Positions 36,022-45,490 of a DNA stretch of 64,000 nucleotides are shown in pieces. Position numbers and translations under genes: made by a program. Under the pieces are notes generated by a model that ran no database searches, had not been told where the DNA came from, and saw nothing but the letters and a program-made list of their open reading frames with translations. The first letter of the stretch is position 1. The number at the start of each line of letters is the position of its first letter. Source of the DNA: Pseudomonas sp. ZH-FAD (lineage in GTDB: Bacteria; Pseudomonadota; Gammaproteobacteria; Pseudomonadales; Pseudomonadaceae); NCBI RefSeq assembly GCF_002803095.1, contig NZ_PGLR01000020.1:44488-108487 (forward strand), read 5' to 3'.

Positions 36022-36276
36022 TCAAGCGGAGGTGGTCTGACGGGCCGAGAGAATGGTCAACAGGGCTTGCGCATGCTCGGCGGCATCGATGCCCAGGCTG
36101 GTCAGATAGCCGCCGTCGGCTTGGCTCACCAGGCCTTTTTCGTGAAGACGGGTAATGGCGCCTTGCGCCTTGAATGAGGCGTTGTTGTGCACCTTTAGCC
36201 CCTCCTGATGGTTGTCCAGGTTGTACAGGGCGAGGATTTCCAGCTCGTCGATCAGGTCAGCGGTGAATGACTTCAT
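36022..36276 (-). CDS. TIGR02647 family small protein
   Basis: An 84-residue protein MKSFTADLIDELEILALYNL with LHEKGLVSQADGGYLTSLG and a final helix. This matches the small family TIGR02647, found in gammaproteobacteria with no known function; the sequence reads like a small winged-helix or helical protein. Its ATG overlaps the stop of the upstream periplasmic protein gene by four bases, so they are coupled. It is followed by about 120 bp before cyaA. Confidence 0.75.
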   Translation of the reverse strand: MKSFTADLIDELEILALYNLDNHQEGLKVHNNASFKAQGAITRLHEKGLVSQADGGYLTSLGIDAAEHAQALLTILSARQTTSA

Positions 36277-37091
36277 GGTGACTCCGTCTTGTTGTTATGG
36301 CGCTCTTGCAGTGTAGAGCCATGTGCCGCGCTCTGCCCATCGCTGAGCTGCCAGTTGCCGAGAATTCGTTGATAGGTACCATCCTGCCTGATCTGTCGCA
36401 TGCCTGCGTCGAAGTTTCGCAGCAAGGCAGCAGCCCGAGGATGGTGGCGGGAGAAGGTCAAGTAGAGTCGCGGGCGATGTACCCTGGTTAGCGCCTGGAA
36501 TTGGCCGACCAGTTCGGGGTTGTCGCGCAGCAGTGCGTCGGTGGTGCCGCGAAAGGCGATGACGTAGTCCACGCGCCCGCGCTGCAGCATGCGAAAACCA
36601 TTGATATCTCGCCGCACCGCAATGCGCTGGATATCTGCATAGCTGTCGAAGTACTCGCCGTAGGTATAGCCGATGGTGACTGCCACGCGTTTGCTGCGGA
36701 TGGCGTCCAGGTCATCTATTGCCGCGTCCCCTGCATGGCCCCAGAGCAGAATATCGTCGCTGAACAGCACCTCCTGCGGTAACAGGAACTCCGCACGGAT
36801 GTGCGCGTCAGGCGTGGTGTTGAAGCAGCCTGCCAGGCTGCCTGAACGCGCCAGCTCCATGCAGCGCGAATAGGGGTAGGGCGTCAGCTCGACGGACGTG
36901 TCGCTGGCACTGAAAGCGGCGCGGACTATGTCTGCCGACATGCCCTCGATCCTGTCATTGCGCAGAGCGGTGTAGGGGTACCAGTCATCCTCGGCACCAA
37001 TACGCGGCGTTTCGGCTCGAGCAATGCACGCTCCGCTCAAGCAGAGCGTGAAGACAAGCAGAGCGAGAGTTCGAGTCGACTGACAGGCCAT
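36273..37091 (-). CDS. Periplasmic amino acid-type substrate-binding protein
   Basis: A 272-residue secreted protein with a signal peptide at about residues 1-27 (RTLALLVFTLCLSGACIARA). It has the bacterial extracellular solute-binding family 3 (PBPb) layout: RIGAEDDWYPYTALRNDRIE, SADIVRAAFSASDTSVEL, the second-lobe VAVTIGYTYGEYFDSY and a C-terminal MRQIRQDGTYQRILGNW. No permease or ATPase gene is adjacent, so it may serve as a stand-alone receptor or feed a distant transporter. The second ATG was chosen because it starts the signal peptide. The ligand is unknown. Confidence 0.85.
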   Translation of the reverse strand: MACQSTRTLALLVFTLCLSGACIARAETPRIGAEDDWYPYTALRNDRIEGMSADIVRAAFSASDTSVELTPYPYSRCMELARSGSLAGCFNTTPDAHIRAEFLLPQEVLFSDDILLWGHAGDAAIDDLDAIRSKRVAVTIGYTYGEYFDSYADIQRIAVRRDINGFRMLQRGRVDYVIAFRGTTDALLRDNPELVGQFQALTRVHRPRLYLTFSRHHPRAAALLRNFDAGMRQIRQDGTYQRILGNWQLSDGQSAAHGSTLQERHNNKTESP

Positions 37092-37177
37092 CGAAGACGG
37101 TGCCTTCCTGGTCGGAGTTGGCAGTGACAGTAGCAATCTGCTTGCCAGTCCGGCCAGTGGCCTGGATCAATCCTTGC

Positions 37178-37453
37178 TCAGTTTTCTTCCGGCAGCTCCG
37201 GCAGGGCGCGCAGGGCCTGCTCATACCAGGCGCCATCGAAGGGGCGATCCTCGCGCAGCATGGCGTCGACTTCATGGGCCAGGACCAGCGCCATCAGCTC
37301 GAGGATCTCCTCGCGCTCGTAACCGACCAGCGTCAGCTTGTTGTAAACCGCCTTGGCTGCAGCGGGCTCACCGCTTTCCAACTGGTTTTCGATGGCCTGA
37401 ATCAGGGTGGCTTCGGCGAAGTCTTCGTCTTCTTGCTCGTTGTTTTGACTCAT
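37178..37453 (-). CDS. Conserved acidic small protein, function unknown
   Basis: A 91-residue acidic protein starting MSQNNEQEDEDFAEATLIQA, continuing with ENQLESGEPAAAKAVYNKL and REEILELMALVLAHEVDAML, and ending PELPEEN. It reads as an all-helical protein. I do not recognise a named domain. It follows the GH114 gene by 26 bases on the same strand, which suggests cotranscription, but nothing links the two functionally. Normal codon use supports that it is real. Confidence 0.75.
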   Translation of the reverse strand: MSQNNEQEDEDFAEATLIQAIENQLESGEPAAAKAVYNKLTLVGYEREEILELMALVLAHEVDAMLREDRPFDGAWYEQALRALPELPEEN

Positions 37454-37479
37454 GGTTCCTCTCGTGTTCTGGCCCAGGC

Positions 37480-38232
37480 TCAGTCGCAGGGGACGCCAAC
37501 GCCTTTCAGGCTGACTTTGAAGAATTGCAGACGAAAGCCGGAGTTCGCGGCTCGACTGCAAAGACTCGTATTGAGGGTGCGGTATTCGGCAATGAAGATC
37601 GGTTTGCCTTGGCTGCGCATGTGACTGTAACCGTCGCATTCGTTGTAGCGATAGCAGCTCTCGTTGATGGCAAAGTCGAAGTAGTCGCCAAGCTCAGGCA
37701 GCAGTTCCACGGCATTCTTCAGGCCGATGCTCAGGTCGCGGCTGTGCGCCTCGCTGGCCAGCCAGCGGTTGAAGTCTATTTGCTCGGCTTCCGTCAGGCT
37801 CAGGCCATTGTCATTGCTGTAGCCGTCCACGTTGTCCGGATCGACAGCGTCGCAGCCCTTGTCGACGGCCAGGTCCAGGCGTTTGGCGAGCAGTTGGCGT
37901 ACATCGTCACGGCGATAGTCGAGCCAACGCTCGCCAGGCCAATCAGGTAATGCTTTGCCCAGCGCTGCCGTGGGGTAGGCCTGAGCGTCGCTGCGCCAGT
38001 CTTCCCAGGTGCCCGCGCTGAAATAGCAGATGACGATACGGCCACCCGCCTTGAGATTGGCGATGGTTTGCTTGGGCGTGTCGTACAGGTCGATGTCATA
38101 GACCAGGCGATTGGGTGTTTGCAGTTTGCCATCGAGCTGCATATGCCAGGATGCATTGACGGGAATGGTGACCGGTGTAGCCGCCGTCAGTGCCGGGGCG
38201 ATAACGCTGAGCAGTGCAAGGAGTGTGCGCAT
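37480..38232 (-). CDS. Secreted GH114 family protein (endo-alpha-1,4-polygalactosaminidase-like)
   Basis: A 250-residue protein with a signal peptide at residues 1-18 (MRTLLALLSVIAPALTAA). The rest is a single GH114 TIM-barrel: LVYDIDLYDTPKQTIANLKA, IVICYFSAGTWEDWRSDAQA, LPDWPGERWLDYRRDDVRQL, CDAVDPDNVDGYSND and a late FAINESCYRYNECDGY, with the acidic residues expected in the active site (Asp of DPDNVDGY and Glu of NESCYRY). GH114 enzymes cleave galactosamine-containing polymers; PelA carries one such domain. A role on an exopolysaccharide is an inference. Codon use looks normal. It is in a run of same-strand genes from argH. Confidence 0.87.
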   Translation of the reverse strand: MRTLLALLSVIAPALTAATPVTIPVNASWHMQLDGKLQTPNRLVYDIDLYDTPKQTIANLKAGGRIVICYFSAGTWEDWRSDAQAYPTAALGKALPDWPGERWLDYRRDDVRQLLAKRLDLAVDKGCDAVDPDNVDGYSNDNGLSLTEAEQIDFNRWLASEAHSRDLSIGLKNAVELLPELGDYFDFAINESCYRYNECDGYSHMRSQGKPIFIAEYRTLNTSLCSRAANSGFRLQFFKVSLKGVGVPCD

Positions 38233-38303
38233 GATGGTCCGGGGCAGGTGGAGGTGTAATTACCTTAGGCGAGAGGTGTTGCCCTGGCCAGACGCTGGCT
38301 TGC

Positions 38304-38783
38304 TCAGCCTGCGGCGAAGTCCAGCAAGGCCTGGCCGGTGAGGCGATAGGTCGTCCATTCGCTCTGCGGGCGGGCGCCGAAGGATTCGTAGAAGTCGATG
38401 GCCGGGGTGTTCCAGTCCAGCACTGACCACTCGAAGCGACCGCAGCCTCTCGCCACGGCCAGTTGTGCCAGGTGGCGCAGCAGCGCCTTGCCAGCGCCCA
38501 GTCCGCGAGCCTCGGGGCTGACGTAGAGGTCTTCGAGGTACAGGCCGTGCTTGCCCAGCCAGGTGGAGTAGTTGAAGAAGTACACCGCATAGCCGATGGG
38601 CTGGCCGTCGTTCTCGCAGATCAGACCGTGGGCAGTGCTGGCTTCGGCGAACAGGCTGTCGCGGATGCCGGCCGCGTCGGTCTTCACCTCGTGCTCGGCC
38701 TTTTCGTAGATGGCCAGGTCGGTGATGAAACGCAGGATCAGCTCGGCGTCGTCAGGGGTGGCAGGGCGGATATTTATAGCCAT
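38304..38783 (-). CDS. GNAT-family N-acetyltransferase
   Basis: A 159-residue acetyltransferase. The acetyl-CoA-binding motif A is LYVSPEARGLGAGKALLRHL (about residues 83-102) and the C-terminal motif B is LDWNTPAIDFYESFGA. The N-terminus INIRPATPDDAELILRFITD is the usual first strand. It resembles the diamine acetyltransferase-like (spermidine/thialysine) branch, for example WLGKHGLYLEDLYV before motif A, so an amine substrate is possible but not shown. It is preceded by the small membrane protein gene and argH on the same strand. Confidence 0.9.
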   Translation of the reverse strand: MAINIRPATPDDAELILRFITDLAIYEKAEHEVKTDAAGIRDSLFAEASTAHGLICENDGQPIGYAVYFFNYSTWLGKHGLYLEDLYVSPEARGLGAGKALLRHLAQLAVARGCGRFEWSVLDWNTPAIDFYESFGARPQSEWTTYRLTGQALLDFAAG

Positions 38784-38803
38784 GGAATGTCTCGCGGCAG
38801 TGT

Positions 38804-39046
38804 TCAGCTGTAAGTGACGGTGAGCCACGTCAGGGGCAGGCCAACCAGGCAGAGAAAACCGAACGTGGCGACCCAGGCGCTGCGTGAACCCATCGGGTCG
38901 GCCACGCGCAGCGGCAGATTCGGGTAGTGGCCCAGAGTCAAAAGTCGTAGTGCCAGCCAGCCGGTGGTGTAGAAGACGTAGCCGATGATGATTTCAAGCG
39001 CGATCTCGGCGATTAACGCCAAGCCGCGCAGCAACAATTCTGCCAT
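38804..39046 (-). CDS. Small membrane protein, function unknown
   Basis: An 80-residue protein with two likely transmembrane helices (LALIAEIALEIIIGYVFYTT at about residues 9-28 and WVATFGFLCLVGLPLTWLTV at about 58-77) and a short loop holding YPNLPLRVADPMGSRS. Its ribosome site AGGAG is six bases before the ATG. No named family is recognised. It is 37 bp downstream of argH on the same strand. Confidence 0.75.
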   Translation of the reverse strand: MAELLLRGLALIAEIALEIIIGYVFYTTGWLALRLLTLGHYPNLPLRVADPMGSRSAWVATFGFLCLVGLPLTWLTVTYS

Positions 39047-39083
39047 GGGAACTCCTTTTCCCCAGTTTTCTCCGAGAAGTCGC

Positions 39084-40478
39084 TTAGCGGCTAGCCAGCA
39101 GTTCCCGACCGCGCGCTACCGCCGCACGCACCTGATTCGGCGCCGTGCCACCGATATGGTCGCGTGCGCCTACCGAGCCTTCCAGGGTCAGCACGGCGAA
39201 CACGTCATCACCGATCTGGTCGCTGAACTGGTGCAGTTCGTCCAGGCTCATCTCGGCCAGGTCCTTGCCGGTCTGCACGCCATATTTCACCGCGTGGCCG
39301 ACGATCTCGTGGCAGTCACGAAACGGCAGGCCCTTGCGTACCAGATAATCGGCCAGGTCGGTGGCGGTGGAGAAACCGCGCAGCGCGGCTTCGCGCATGA
39401 TCTCGCGCTTGGGTTTGATCGCCGGGACCATATCAGCGAAGGCGCGCAGGCTGTCGCGCAGGGTGTCGGCGGCGTCGAACAGCGGTTCCTTGTCTTCCTG
39501 GTTGTCCTTGTTGTAGGCCAGCGGCTGGCCTTTCATCAGGGTCAGCAGGCCGGTCAGGGCGCCGAACACGCGGCCGGTCTTGCCGCGCACCAGCTCGGGC
39601 ACGTCCGGGTTCTTCTTTTGCGGCATGATCGAGGAGCCAGTGCAGAAGCGATCCGGCAGGTCGATGAACTGGAACTGGGCGCTGGTCCACAGCACCAGCT
39701 CTTCGGAGAAGCGCGACAGATGCATCATCGCCAGGGAGGCGGCGGCGCAGAATTCGATGGCGAAGTCGCGATCCGATACACCGTCCAGCGAGTTGCCGCC
39801 AACGGCGTCGAAACCCAGCAGTTGTGAAGTGATTTCACGCTGGATCGGATAGGTGGTGCCTGCCAGTGCCGCCGAGCCCAGCGGCATGCGGTTGGTGCGC
39901 TTGCGGCAGTCGACCAGGCGTTCGTAGTCGCGCGACAGCATTTCGAACCAGGCCAGCAGATGATGACCGAAGGTCACCGGCTGGGCGGTCTGCAGGTGGG
40001 TGAACCCCGGCATGATGGTGTCCGCTTCGGCTTCGGCCAATCCCAGCAGGCCCTGCTGCAGGCGAGTGATCTCGGCGAGGATCAGGTCGATTTCGTCGCG
40101 CAGCCACAGGCGGATATCGGTGGCCACTTGATCGTTGCGCGAACGACCGGTGTGCAGCTTCTTGCCAGTAACGCCGATGCGGTCGGTCAGACGCGCTTCG
40201 ATGTTCATGTGCACGTCTTCCAGATCGACGCGCCAGTCGAACTGGCCGGCTTCGATCTCGCCCTGGATCTGCTTGAGCCCATCAATGATGGCGTCACGCT
40301 CGGCATCGGTGAGGACGCCGACCTTGGCCAGCATGCTGGCGTGGGCGATGGAGCCCATGATGTCGTGGCGGTACAGGCGCTTGTCGAATTCGACCGAGGC
40401 GGTGAAGCGGGCGACGAAGGCGTCGACAGGTTCGCTGAAGCGGCCGCCCCAGGATTGGTTGGTTTTTTCGCTGCTCAT
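39084..40478 (-). CDS. argH: Argininosuccinate lyase
   Basis: A 464-residue enzyme of the fumarase/aspartase superfamily that splits argininosuccinate into arginine and fumarate. It begins [20 protein letters not shown]. The superfamily signature with the catalytic serine loop is [20 protein letters not shown]; other conserved parts are [35 protein letters not shown] and [17 protein letters not shown] with the catalytic histidine. It is divergent from algZ, exactly as in P. aeruginosa. Confidence 0.96.
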   Translation of the reverse strand: MSSEKTNQSWGGRFSEPVDAFVARFTASVEFDKRLYRHDIMGSIAHASMLAKVGVLTDAERDAIIDGLKQIQGEIEAGQFDWRVDLEDVHMNIEARLTDRIGVTGKKLHTGRSRNDQVATDIRLWLRDEIDLILAEITRLQQGLLGLAEAEADTIMPGFTHLQTAQPVTFGHHLLAWFEMLSRDYERLVDCRKRTNRMPLGSAALAGTTYPIQREITSQLLGFDAVGGNSLDGVSDRDFAIEFCAAASLAMMHLSRFSEELVLWTSAQFQFIDLPDRFCTGSSIMPQKKNPDVPELVRGKTGRVFGALTGLLTLMKGQPLAYNKDNQEDKEPLFDAADTLRDSLRAFADMVPAIKPKREIMREAALRGFSTATDLADYLVRKGLPFRDCHEIVGHAVKYGVQTGKDLAEMSLDELHQFSDQIGDDVFAVLTLEGSVGARDHIGGTAPNQVRAAVARGRELLASR

Positions 40479-40721
40479 GGCACTTGCTCTGGTTCGGGCT
40501 CTGGATCGGGCGGCCGCGTCGGCGGCCGGCATGGCGGACAAAGTGCGTCGATAATAACAGGGTCGGCAGGCGTTTCGCCGGGGCGCGTTCGCCGTTGGGC
40601 GTTCGATGGCGTTGTCGGCTGCTTCACAATTTTGCCCTGAAGGCGGCATTTCGGTGCTTTATTTTGTCCGGCTGGGGCCGTCTGGCTTGCCGGCTCGTGG
40701 GGCGACAAGGAAACTGCGTCG

Positions 40722-41804
40722 ATGCACAGACAATCCTCTACCAAGAACAAATACAACGCCGTTATCGACGACTTCTTCGTCCCGGAACTGTGTCAGCCCG
40801 AAGCGCTGCTGAGCATGGTGCTGTTGGCCGAGTTGCTGGTATTGGTATTGGTGCTCGCCGAACCGATGACGCCGGGTTTCGACTGGGTACGCCTGGCCCT
40901 GACTTCACTGTTCGTGCAGTGGATCGTGCTGCTGTCGGCTGCAGTATTGTGCCGCTTGCGACCCTTGCTGGCGCGCTTGCGACCGGCGCTGGCAGGTGGT
41001 CTGTGCTGTGGTCTTGTTGTGCTGCTGACCCTGGGTTGTACGGCGGTGGCCGACTACTACGAGCTGGGTGGGCCGCTGCCGCGCAGTGGTGAAGTGAATC
41101 TTTATCTGCGTCATGCGTTGATCAGCCTGATCATGTCCGCACTGCTGCTACGCTATTTCTATCTGCAGAGCCAATGGCGTCGGCAGGAGCAGGCCGAGCT
41201 GCGTGCGCGGATCGAATCGTTACAAGCACGGATTCGCCCGCACTTTCTGTTCAACAGCCTCAACAGCATCGCCAGCCTGGTCACGCTCGATCCGTACAAG
41301 GCCGAGCAGGCGGTGCTGGATCTGTCCGATCTGTTTCGCGCCAGCCTGGCCAAACCTGGCACGCTGGTGCCGTGGAAGGAGGAACTGGAACTGGCGAAAC
41401 GATATCTATCAATCGAGCACTATCGGCTCGGCGAGCGACTACAGTTGCAGTGGGAGGTAGAAGGTGTGCCGGAGGATCTGCCGATTCCCCAGCTAACCCT
41501 GCAGCCTCTGTTGGAGAATGCGCTGATCTATGGCATCGCGCCGCGTATCGAAGGCGGCCTGGTGCGGGTCGAGGCGGATTACCAGGATGGTGTGTTCAGC
41601 TTGTGTGTCAGCAATCCGTATGAAGAGCGGGGCGAGCAGCATCCGTCACGGGGAACGCAGCAAGCGCTGAGTAATATCGATGCGCGCCTGGCGGCACTTT
41701 TTGGGCCGCGCGCGAGTCTCAGCGTGGAGCGCCGTGACGGCCGTCATTACAGCTGTCTACGCTATCCTTGTGCGAGACTCACGCAGGAAGCCAGAGCAAT
41801 ATGA
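40722..41804 (+). CDS. algZ: LytS-type sensor kinase AlgZ/FimS
   Basis: A 360-residue inner-membrane protein with four transmembrane helices in the first 150 residues (LLSMVLLAELLVLVLVLAEP, TSLFVQWIVLLSAAVL, GGLCCGLVVLLTLGCTAVAD, HALISLIMSALLLRYFYL). The kinase region has His174 in RPHFLFNSLNSIASLV and the N-box LQPLLENALIYGIAPR; as noted for FimS/AlgZ, the usual G-box of the ATPase domain is poor. It phosphorylates AlgR in P. aeruginosa, controlling alginate and type IV pili. It overlaps algR by four bases. Confidence 0.94.
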   Translation: MHRQSSTKNKYNAVIDDFFVPELCQPEALLSMVLLAELLVLVLVLAEPMTPGFDWVRLALTSLFVQWIVLLSAAVLCRLRPLLARLRPALAGGLCCGLVVLLTLGCTAVADYYELGGPLPRSGEVNLYLRHALISLIMSALLLRYFYLQSQWRRQEQAELRARIESLQARIRPHFLFNSLNSIASLVTLDPYKAEQAVLDLSDLFRASLAKPGTLVPWKEELELAKRYLSIEHYRLGERLQLQWEVEGVPEDLPIPQLTLQPLLENALIYGIAPRIEGGLVRVEADYQDGVFSLCVSNPYEERGEQHPSRGTQQALSNIDARLAALFGPRASLSVERRDGRHYSCLRYPCARLTQEARAI

Positions 41805-42547
41805 ATGTCCTGATCGTCGATGACGAACCCCTTGCCCGCGAGCGCCTCAGCCGCATGGTCGGTGAGCTCGAGGGTTACCGGGTCCTGGAGCCCGCCGCCA
41901 GCAATGGCGAGGAAGCCCTGACCCTTATCGATAGCCTCAAGCCGGATGTGGTCCTGCTGGATATCCGCATGCCCGGCCTCGACGGCCTGCAGGTGGCTGC
42001 CAAATTGTGCGAGCGCGAAGCGCCGCCAGCAGTGATCTTTTGCACGGCTCATGATGAGTTCGCCCTGGAAGCCTTCCAGGTCAGTGCAGTGGGCTATCTG
42101 GTCAAACCGGTGCGGCCTGAGAGCCTGAGCGAAGCGCTGAAAAAGGCCGAGCGGCCCAATCGTGTGCAGTTGGCCGCCCTGACTCGTCCCGCAGCGGAGA
42201 CTGGCGGTGGCCCGCGTACCCATATCAGTGCCCGTACCCGCAAGGGCATCGAGCTGATTCCGCTGGATCACGTGGTCTACTTCATCGCCGACCACAAATA
42301 CGTCACCCTGCGTCACGAGGGCGGTGAAGTCCTGCTGGATGAGCCGTTGAAGGCGCTGGAAGACGAGTTCGGTGATCGCTTCGTGCGCATCCATCGCAAT
42401 GCGCTGGTGGCGCGCGAGCGCATCGAGCGCCTGCAGCGCACCCCGCTCGGACACTTTCAACTGTTCCTCAAAGGTCTGGGCGGCGACTCGCTGGTGGTCA
42501 GCCGCCGTCATGTGGCCGGTGTACGCAAACTGATGCAGTCTCTGTAA
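41801..42547 (+). CDS. algR: Response regulator AlgR
   Basis: A 248-residue LytTR-class response regulator. The receiver has Asp7/Asp8 and the phospho-acceptor Asp54 in [13 protein letters not shown], plus Lys in [11 protein letters not shown]. The C-terminal LytTR domain spans about 140-245 ([40 protein letters not shown]). In P. aeruginosa AlgR activates algD and the fimU-pilE operon. The start ATG shares ATGA with the algZ stop; length equals that of the known protein. Confidence 0.95.
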   Translation: MNVLIVDDEPLARERLSRMVGELEGYRVLEPAASNGEEALTLIDSLKPDVVLLDIRMPGLDGLQVAAKLCEREAPPAVIFCTAHDEFALEAFQVSAVGYLVKPVRPESLSEALKKAERPNRVQLAALTRPAAETGGGPRTHISARTRKGIELIPLDHVVYFIADHKYVTLRHEGGEVLLDEPLKALEDEFGDRFVRIHRNALVARERIERLQRTPLGHFQLFLKGLGGDSLVVSRRHVAGVRKLMQSL

Positions 42548-42641
42548 GGGGAGCGCCGGCTGCGGCCTATGGCCGCCTCCTTCCGCCGGCGTCGGGCGAG
42601 CCTGTTATGATTCGCGGCAATCGGTTTTCTGGAATTGCCCC

Positions 42642-43580
42642 ATGTCCCGCGAAATTCGCATCGCCACCCGTAAGAGCGCCCTGGCCCTGTGGCAGGCCGA
42701 ACATGTCAAAGCCCGTCTGGAACAGGCTCATCCCGGTCTGAAGGTCAGCCTGGTGCCCATGGTCAGTCGCGGTGACAAGCTGCTCGACGCGCCGCTGGCG
42801 AAGATCGGCGGCAAGGGGCTGTTCGTCAAGGAGCTGGAAACCGCACTGCTGGAAAACGAGGCCGACATTGCCGTGCACTCGATGAAGGACGTGCCGATGG
42901 ACTTTCCCGAAGGGCTGGGCCTGTACTGCATCTGCGAGCGTGAAGACCCGCGCGACGCCTTCGTCTCCAACACCTATGCCAGCCTCGATGCGCTGCCGCC
43001 CGGCAGCGTGGTCGGCACGTCCAGCCTGCGCCGTCAGGCCCAGTTGCTGGCGCGTCGGCCGGACCTGAAAATCCAGTTCCTGCGCGGCAACGTCAATACC
43101 CGCCTGGCCAAGCTCGATGCCGGCGAGTACGACGCCATCATCCTTGCCGCAGCCGGCCTGATTCGCCTGGGTTTCGAAGACCGTATCCGCAGTTCGATCA
43201 GCGCCGAGGACAGCCTGCCGGCCGGTGGCCAGGGCGCTGTGGGTATCGAATGCCGCAGTGCCGACAGCGACGTGCATGCCCTGCTGGCGCCGCTGCATCA
43301 CCGTGACACCGCTTTACGCGTCACCGCCGAGCGCGCACTGAACAAGCACCTCAACGGCGGCTGCCAGGTTCCCATCGCCTGCTACGCCCTGCTCGAAGAT
43401 GACCAGCTGTGGTTGCGCGGCCTGGTCGGCCAACCTGACGGCGGCCTGTTGCTGCGCGCCGAAGATCGCGCCGCCAGTAGCGATGCCGAGGCTCTGGGTG
43501 TGCGTGTCGCCGAGGCGCTGCTGGCGCAAGGGGCTGACGCCATTCTCCAGGCCGTTTATGGTGAGGCCGGTCACCCTTGA
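42642..43580 (+). CDS. hemC: Hydroxymethylbilane synthase (porphobilinogen deaminase)
   Basis: A 312-residue enzyme that joins four porphobilinogen units. The dipyrromethane cofactor attaches to Cys241 in [14 protein letters not shown]. Other conserved parts are [20 protein letters not shown] at the N-terminus, [20 protein letters not shown] (with the catalytic Asp region) and [18 protein letters not shown]. It follows algR by about 95 bp and overlaps hemD by four bases. Confidence 0.96.
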   Translation: MSREIRIATRKSALALWQAEHVKARLEQAHPGLKVSLVPMVSRGDKLLDAPLAKIGGKGLFVKELETALLENEADIAVHSMKDVPMDFPEGLGLYCICEREDPRDAFVSNTYASLDALPPGSVVGTSSLRRQAQLLARRPDLKIQFLRGNVNTRLAKLDAGEYDAIILAAAGLIRLGFEDRIRSSISAEDSLPAGGQGAVGIECRSADSDVHALLAPLHHRDTALRVTAERALNKHLNGGCQVPIACYALLEDDQLWLRGLVGQPDGGLLLRAEDRAASSDAEALGVRVAEALLAQGADAILQAVYGEAGHP

Positions 43581-44344
43581 GCGCTTGGCGCCTGTTGCTG
43601 ACGCGTCCTGCCGAGGATTGTGCGGCGCTGGCGCAGACCCTGGCCGCGCAGGGTGTCGCCAGCCACTGCATGCCGCTGCTGGCCATCGAGACGCTGGATG
43701 AGACACCCGAGCAGCGCAGCGCCTTTGCCGATTTGCAGCGTTACTGCGCGGTGATCGTGGTCAGCAAGCCGGCAGCCCGAATTGGCCTGCAGCTCTTGGC
43801 GCAGCATGGGGCGTCGACGGCCGATCTACCCTGGTTCAGTGTCGGTGCGGCTACCGCTGCGGTACTCGCCGAGCAAGGCTTGAGCGTGCATTTTCCCGAT
43901 TCGGGCGATGACAGCGAGGCGTTGTTCGCTCTGCCTGCACTGCAGCAGGCCATCGCGGCACCTGCACCGCGCGTGCTGATCCTGCGTGGCGAAGGTGGCC
44001 GAGAATTCCTCGCCGAGCGCTTGCGCAGCCAAGGTGTGAGCGTCGACTATCTGCCACTGTATCGCCGCGTACTGCCGCATTACGCGCCGGGCGAGCTGAG
44101 CCGACAAGTGCGAGCGGAACGCCTGAATGGCCTGGTTGTCAGCAGTGGGCAGGGTTTCGAACATCTGCTGCAGCTAGCCGGCGATGACTGGCCGGCGTTG
44201 GCTCGGCTACCCTTGTTCGTACCCAGCCCGCGCGTCGCCGAACAGGCCCGCGCTGCGGGTGCCCAGATCGTTGTGGACTGTCGCGGCGCCAGTGCCGCGG
44301 CCTTGCAGGCAGCTTTGGAGCAGTTTCCGGCTGCCGCCCTCTAA
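43577..44344 (+). CDS. hemD: Uroporphyrinogen-III synthase
   Basis: A 255-residue HemD, a two-domain enzyme that cyclises hydroxymethylbilane. The family is weakly conserved, but [60 protein letters not shown] and [20 protein letters not shown] follow its pattern. The start is TTG, overlapping the hemC TGA as TTGA, which points to translational coupling. It is followed by hemX. Confidence 0.93.
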   Translation: MSAWRLLLTRPAEDCAALAQTLAAQGVASHCMPLLAIETLDETPEQRSAFADLQRYCAVIVVSKPAARIGLQLLAQHGASTADLPWFSVGAATAAVLAEQGLSVHFPDSGDDSEALFALPALQQAIAAPAPRVLILRGEGGREFLAERLRSQGVSVDYLPLYRRVLPHYAPGELSRQVRAERLNGLVVSSGQGFEHLLQLAGDDWPALARLPLFVPSPRVAEQARAAGAQIVVDCRGASAAALQAALEQFPAAAL

Positions 44345-44356
44345 AAGGACGGATAC

Positions 44357-45490
44357 GTGAGCGAAGCATCCACCCCGAACACGCCAGAAGAAAAACCGGC
44401 CAGCGAAGCCGTGAAACCCACACCTGTACCGCCACCGGTGAAGGCACCACGCAGTGGCGCTGGCAGCGGCCTTGCCGCATTCGCCTTGCTGATTGGCCTG
44501 GCTGGCGCCGGTGCTGGCGGCTGGAGCCTCTGGCAACTGCATGAAATGCAGGGCAGGGACCAGCAGCAGGCCGAAGACCTGCAAAGCACCCGCGACGACA
44601 ATGCCAAGCAAGTGTCTGACTTGTCCCGGCAACTGGATAAGCGTCTCTCCGAGTTACCCAGTGCCAGCGAGCTGGACGAGCGCCGTCGCCTGCTGGCCAA
44701 TCTGCAGAGCGATCAGCAGCGCCTGAGTCAGCGCCTGGAAAGCGTGCTCGATGGTAGCCGCCAGGATTGGCGCCTGGACGAGGCCGAACACCTGCTGCGC
44801 TTGGCCACCTTGAGACTGTCTGCGCTGCAGGACGTCGCCAGTGCCGAGGCACTGGTGGCGGCTGCCGATGACATCCTTCGCGAACAGGACGACCCTGCCG
44901 CCTTTGCTGCCCGCGAGCAGCTCAGCCGTAGTCTCGAAGCCCTGCGCACCACCGAGCGCCCGGATCGCGTCGGCCTGTTCCTGCAGCTGGGCGCCTTGCG
45001 TGAGCAGGCTGCCACCCTCAATCCACTGGCGCCGACCTTCGAAGGGCAGGGTGACGTGCTCTCCGACCTGGCAGCCGAAGGCGACGGCAGTGCCTGGTGG
45101 AGCGAGTGGGCGAAGAAGCTTTCGGAGTACTTCCGTATCGAGTTCGACGCCGATCGCAACGTGCGTCCGCTGCTGTCCGGGCAAAGCCTGTCGCAGGTGC
45201 GCCTGAGCCTGTCGCTGGCGCTGGAACAGGCGCAGTGGGCCGCGCTGCATGGCCAGACCGGTGTGTACAAGCAGTCGCTGAAACAGGCCGAGGAAATCCT
45301 CGATGCCCACTTCAACCTGGACAACCCGGACAGTCGCGCCCTGCGCCAGCGCTTCGGCGAGCTGGCCGATGCCAGCATCGAGGTCAAGGTGCCGGACCTG
45401 AGCGACTCACTCGATGCGCTGCAGGCCTACCTGCAACGCAAACAGGCGCAACGTCGGCAGGGGGCCGCGGCGGCCGAGGAGGCGCAATGA
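44357..45490 (+). CDS. hemX: HemX-like membrane protein (uroporphyrinogen-III C-methyltransferase-named family)
   Basis: A 377-residue protein starting from GTG after AAAGGACG. A cytoplasmic Pro/Ala-rich N-terminus (residues 1-35) is followed by a single transmembrane helix (about 36-58, LAAFALLIGLAGAGAGGWSL), then a periplasmic alpha-helical and coiled-coil domain. Family names call it a methyltransferase, but it has no such motif; it probably forms part of a HemX-HemY membrane complex of unsettled role. Overlaps hemY by four bases. Confidence 0.9.
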   Translation: MSEASTPNTPEEKPASEAVKPTPVPPPVKAPRSGAGSGLAAFALLIGLAGAGAGGWSLWQLHEMQGRDQQQAEDLQSTRDDNAKQVSDLSRQLDKRLSELPSASELDERRRLLANLQSDQQRLSQRLESVLDGSRQDWRLDEAEHLLRLATLRLSALQDVASAEALVAAADDILREQDDPAAFAAREQLSRSLEALRTTERPDRVGLFLQLGALREQAATLNPLAPTFEGQGDVLSDLAAEGDGSAWWSEWAKKLSEYFRIEFDADRNVRPLLSGQSLSQVRLSLSLALEQAQWAALHGQTGVYKQSLKQAEEILDAHFNLDNPDSRALRQRFGELADASIEVKVPDLSDSLDALQAYLQRKQAQRRQGAAAAEEAQ

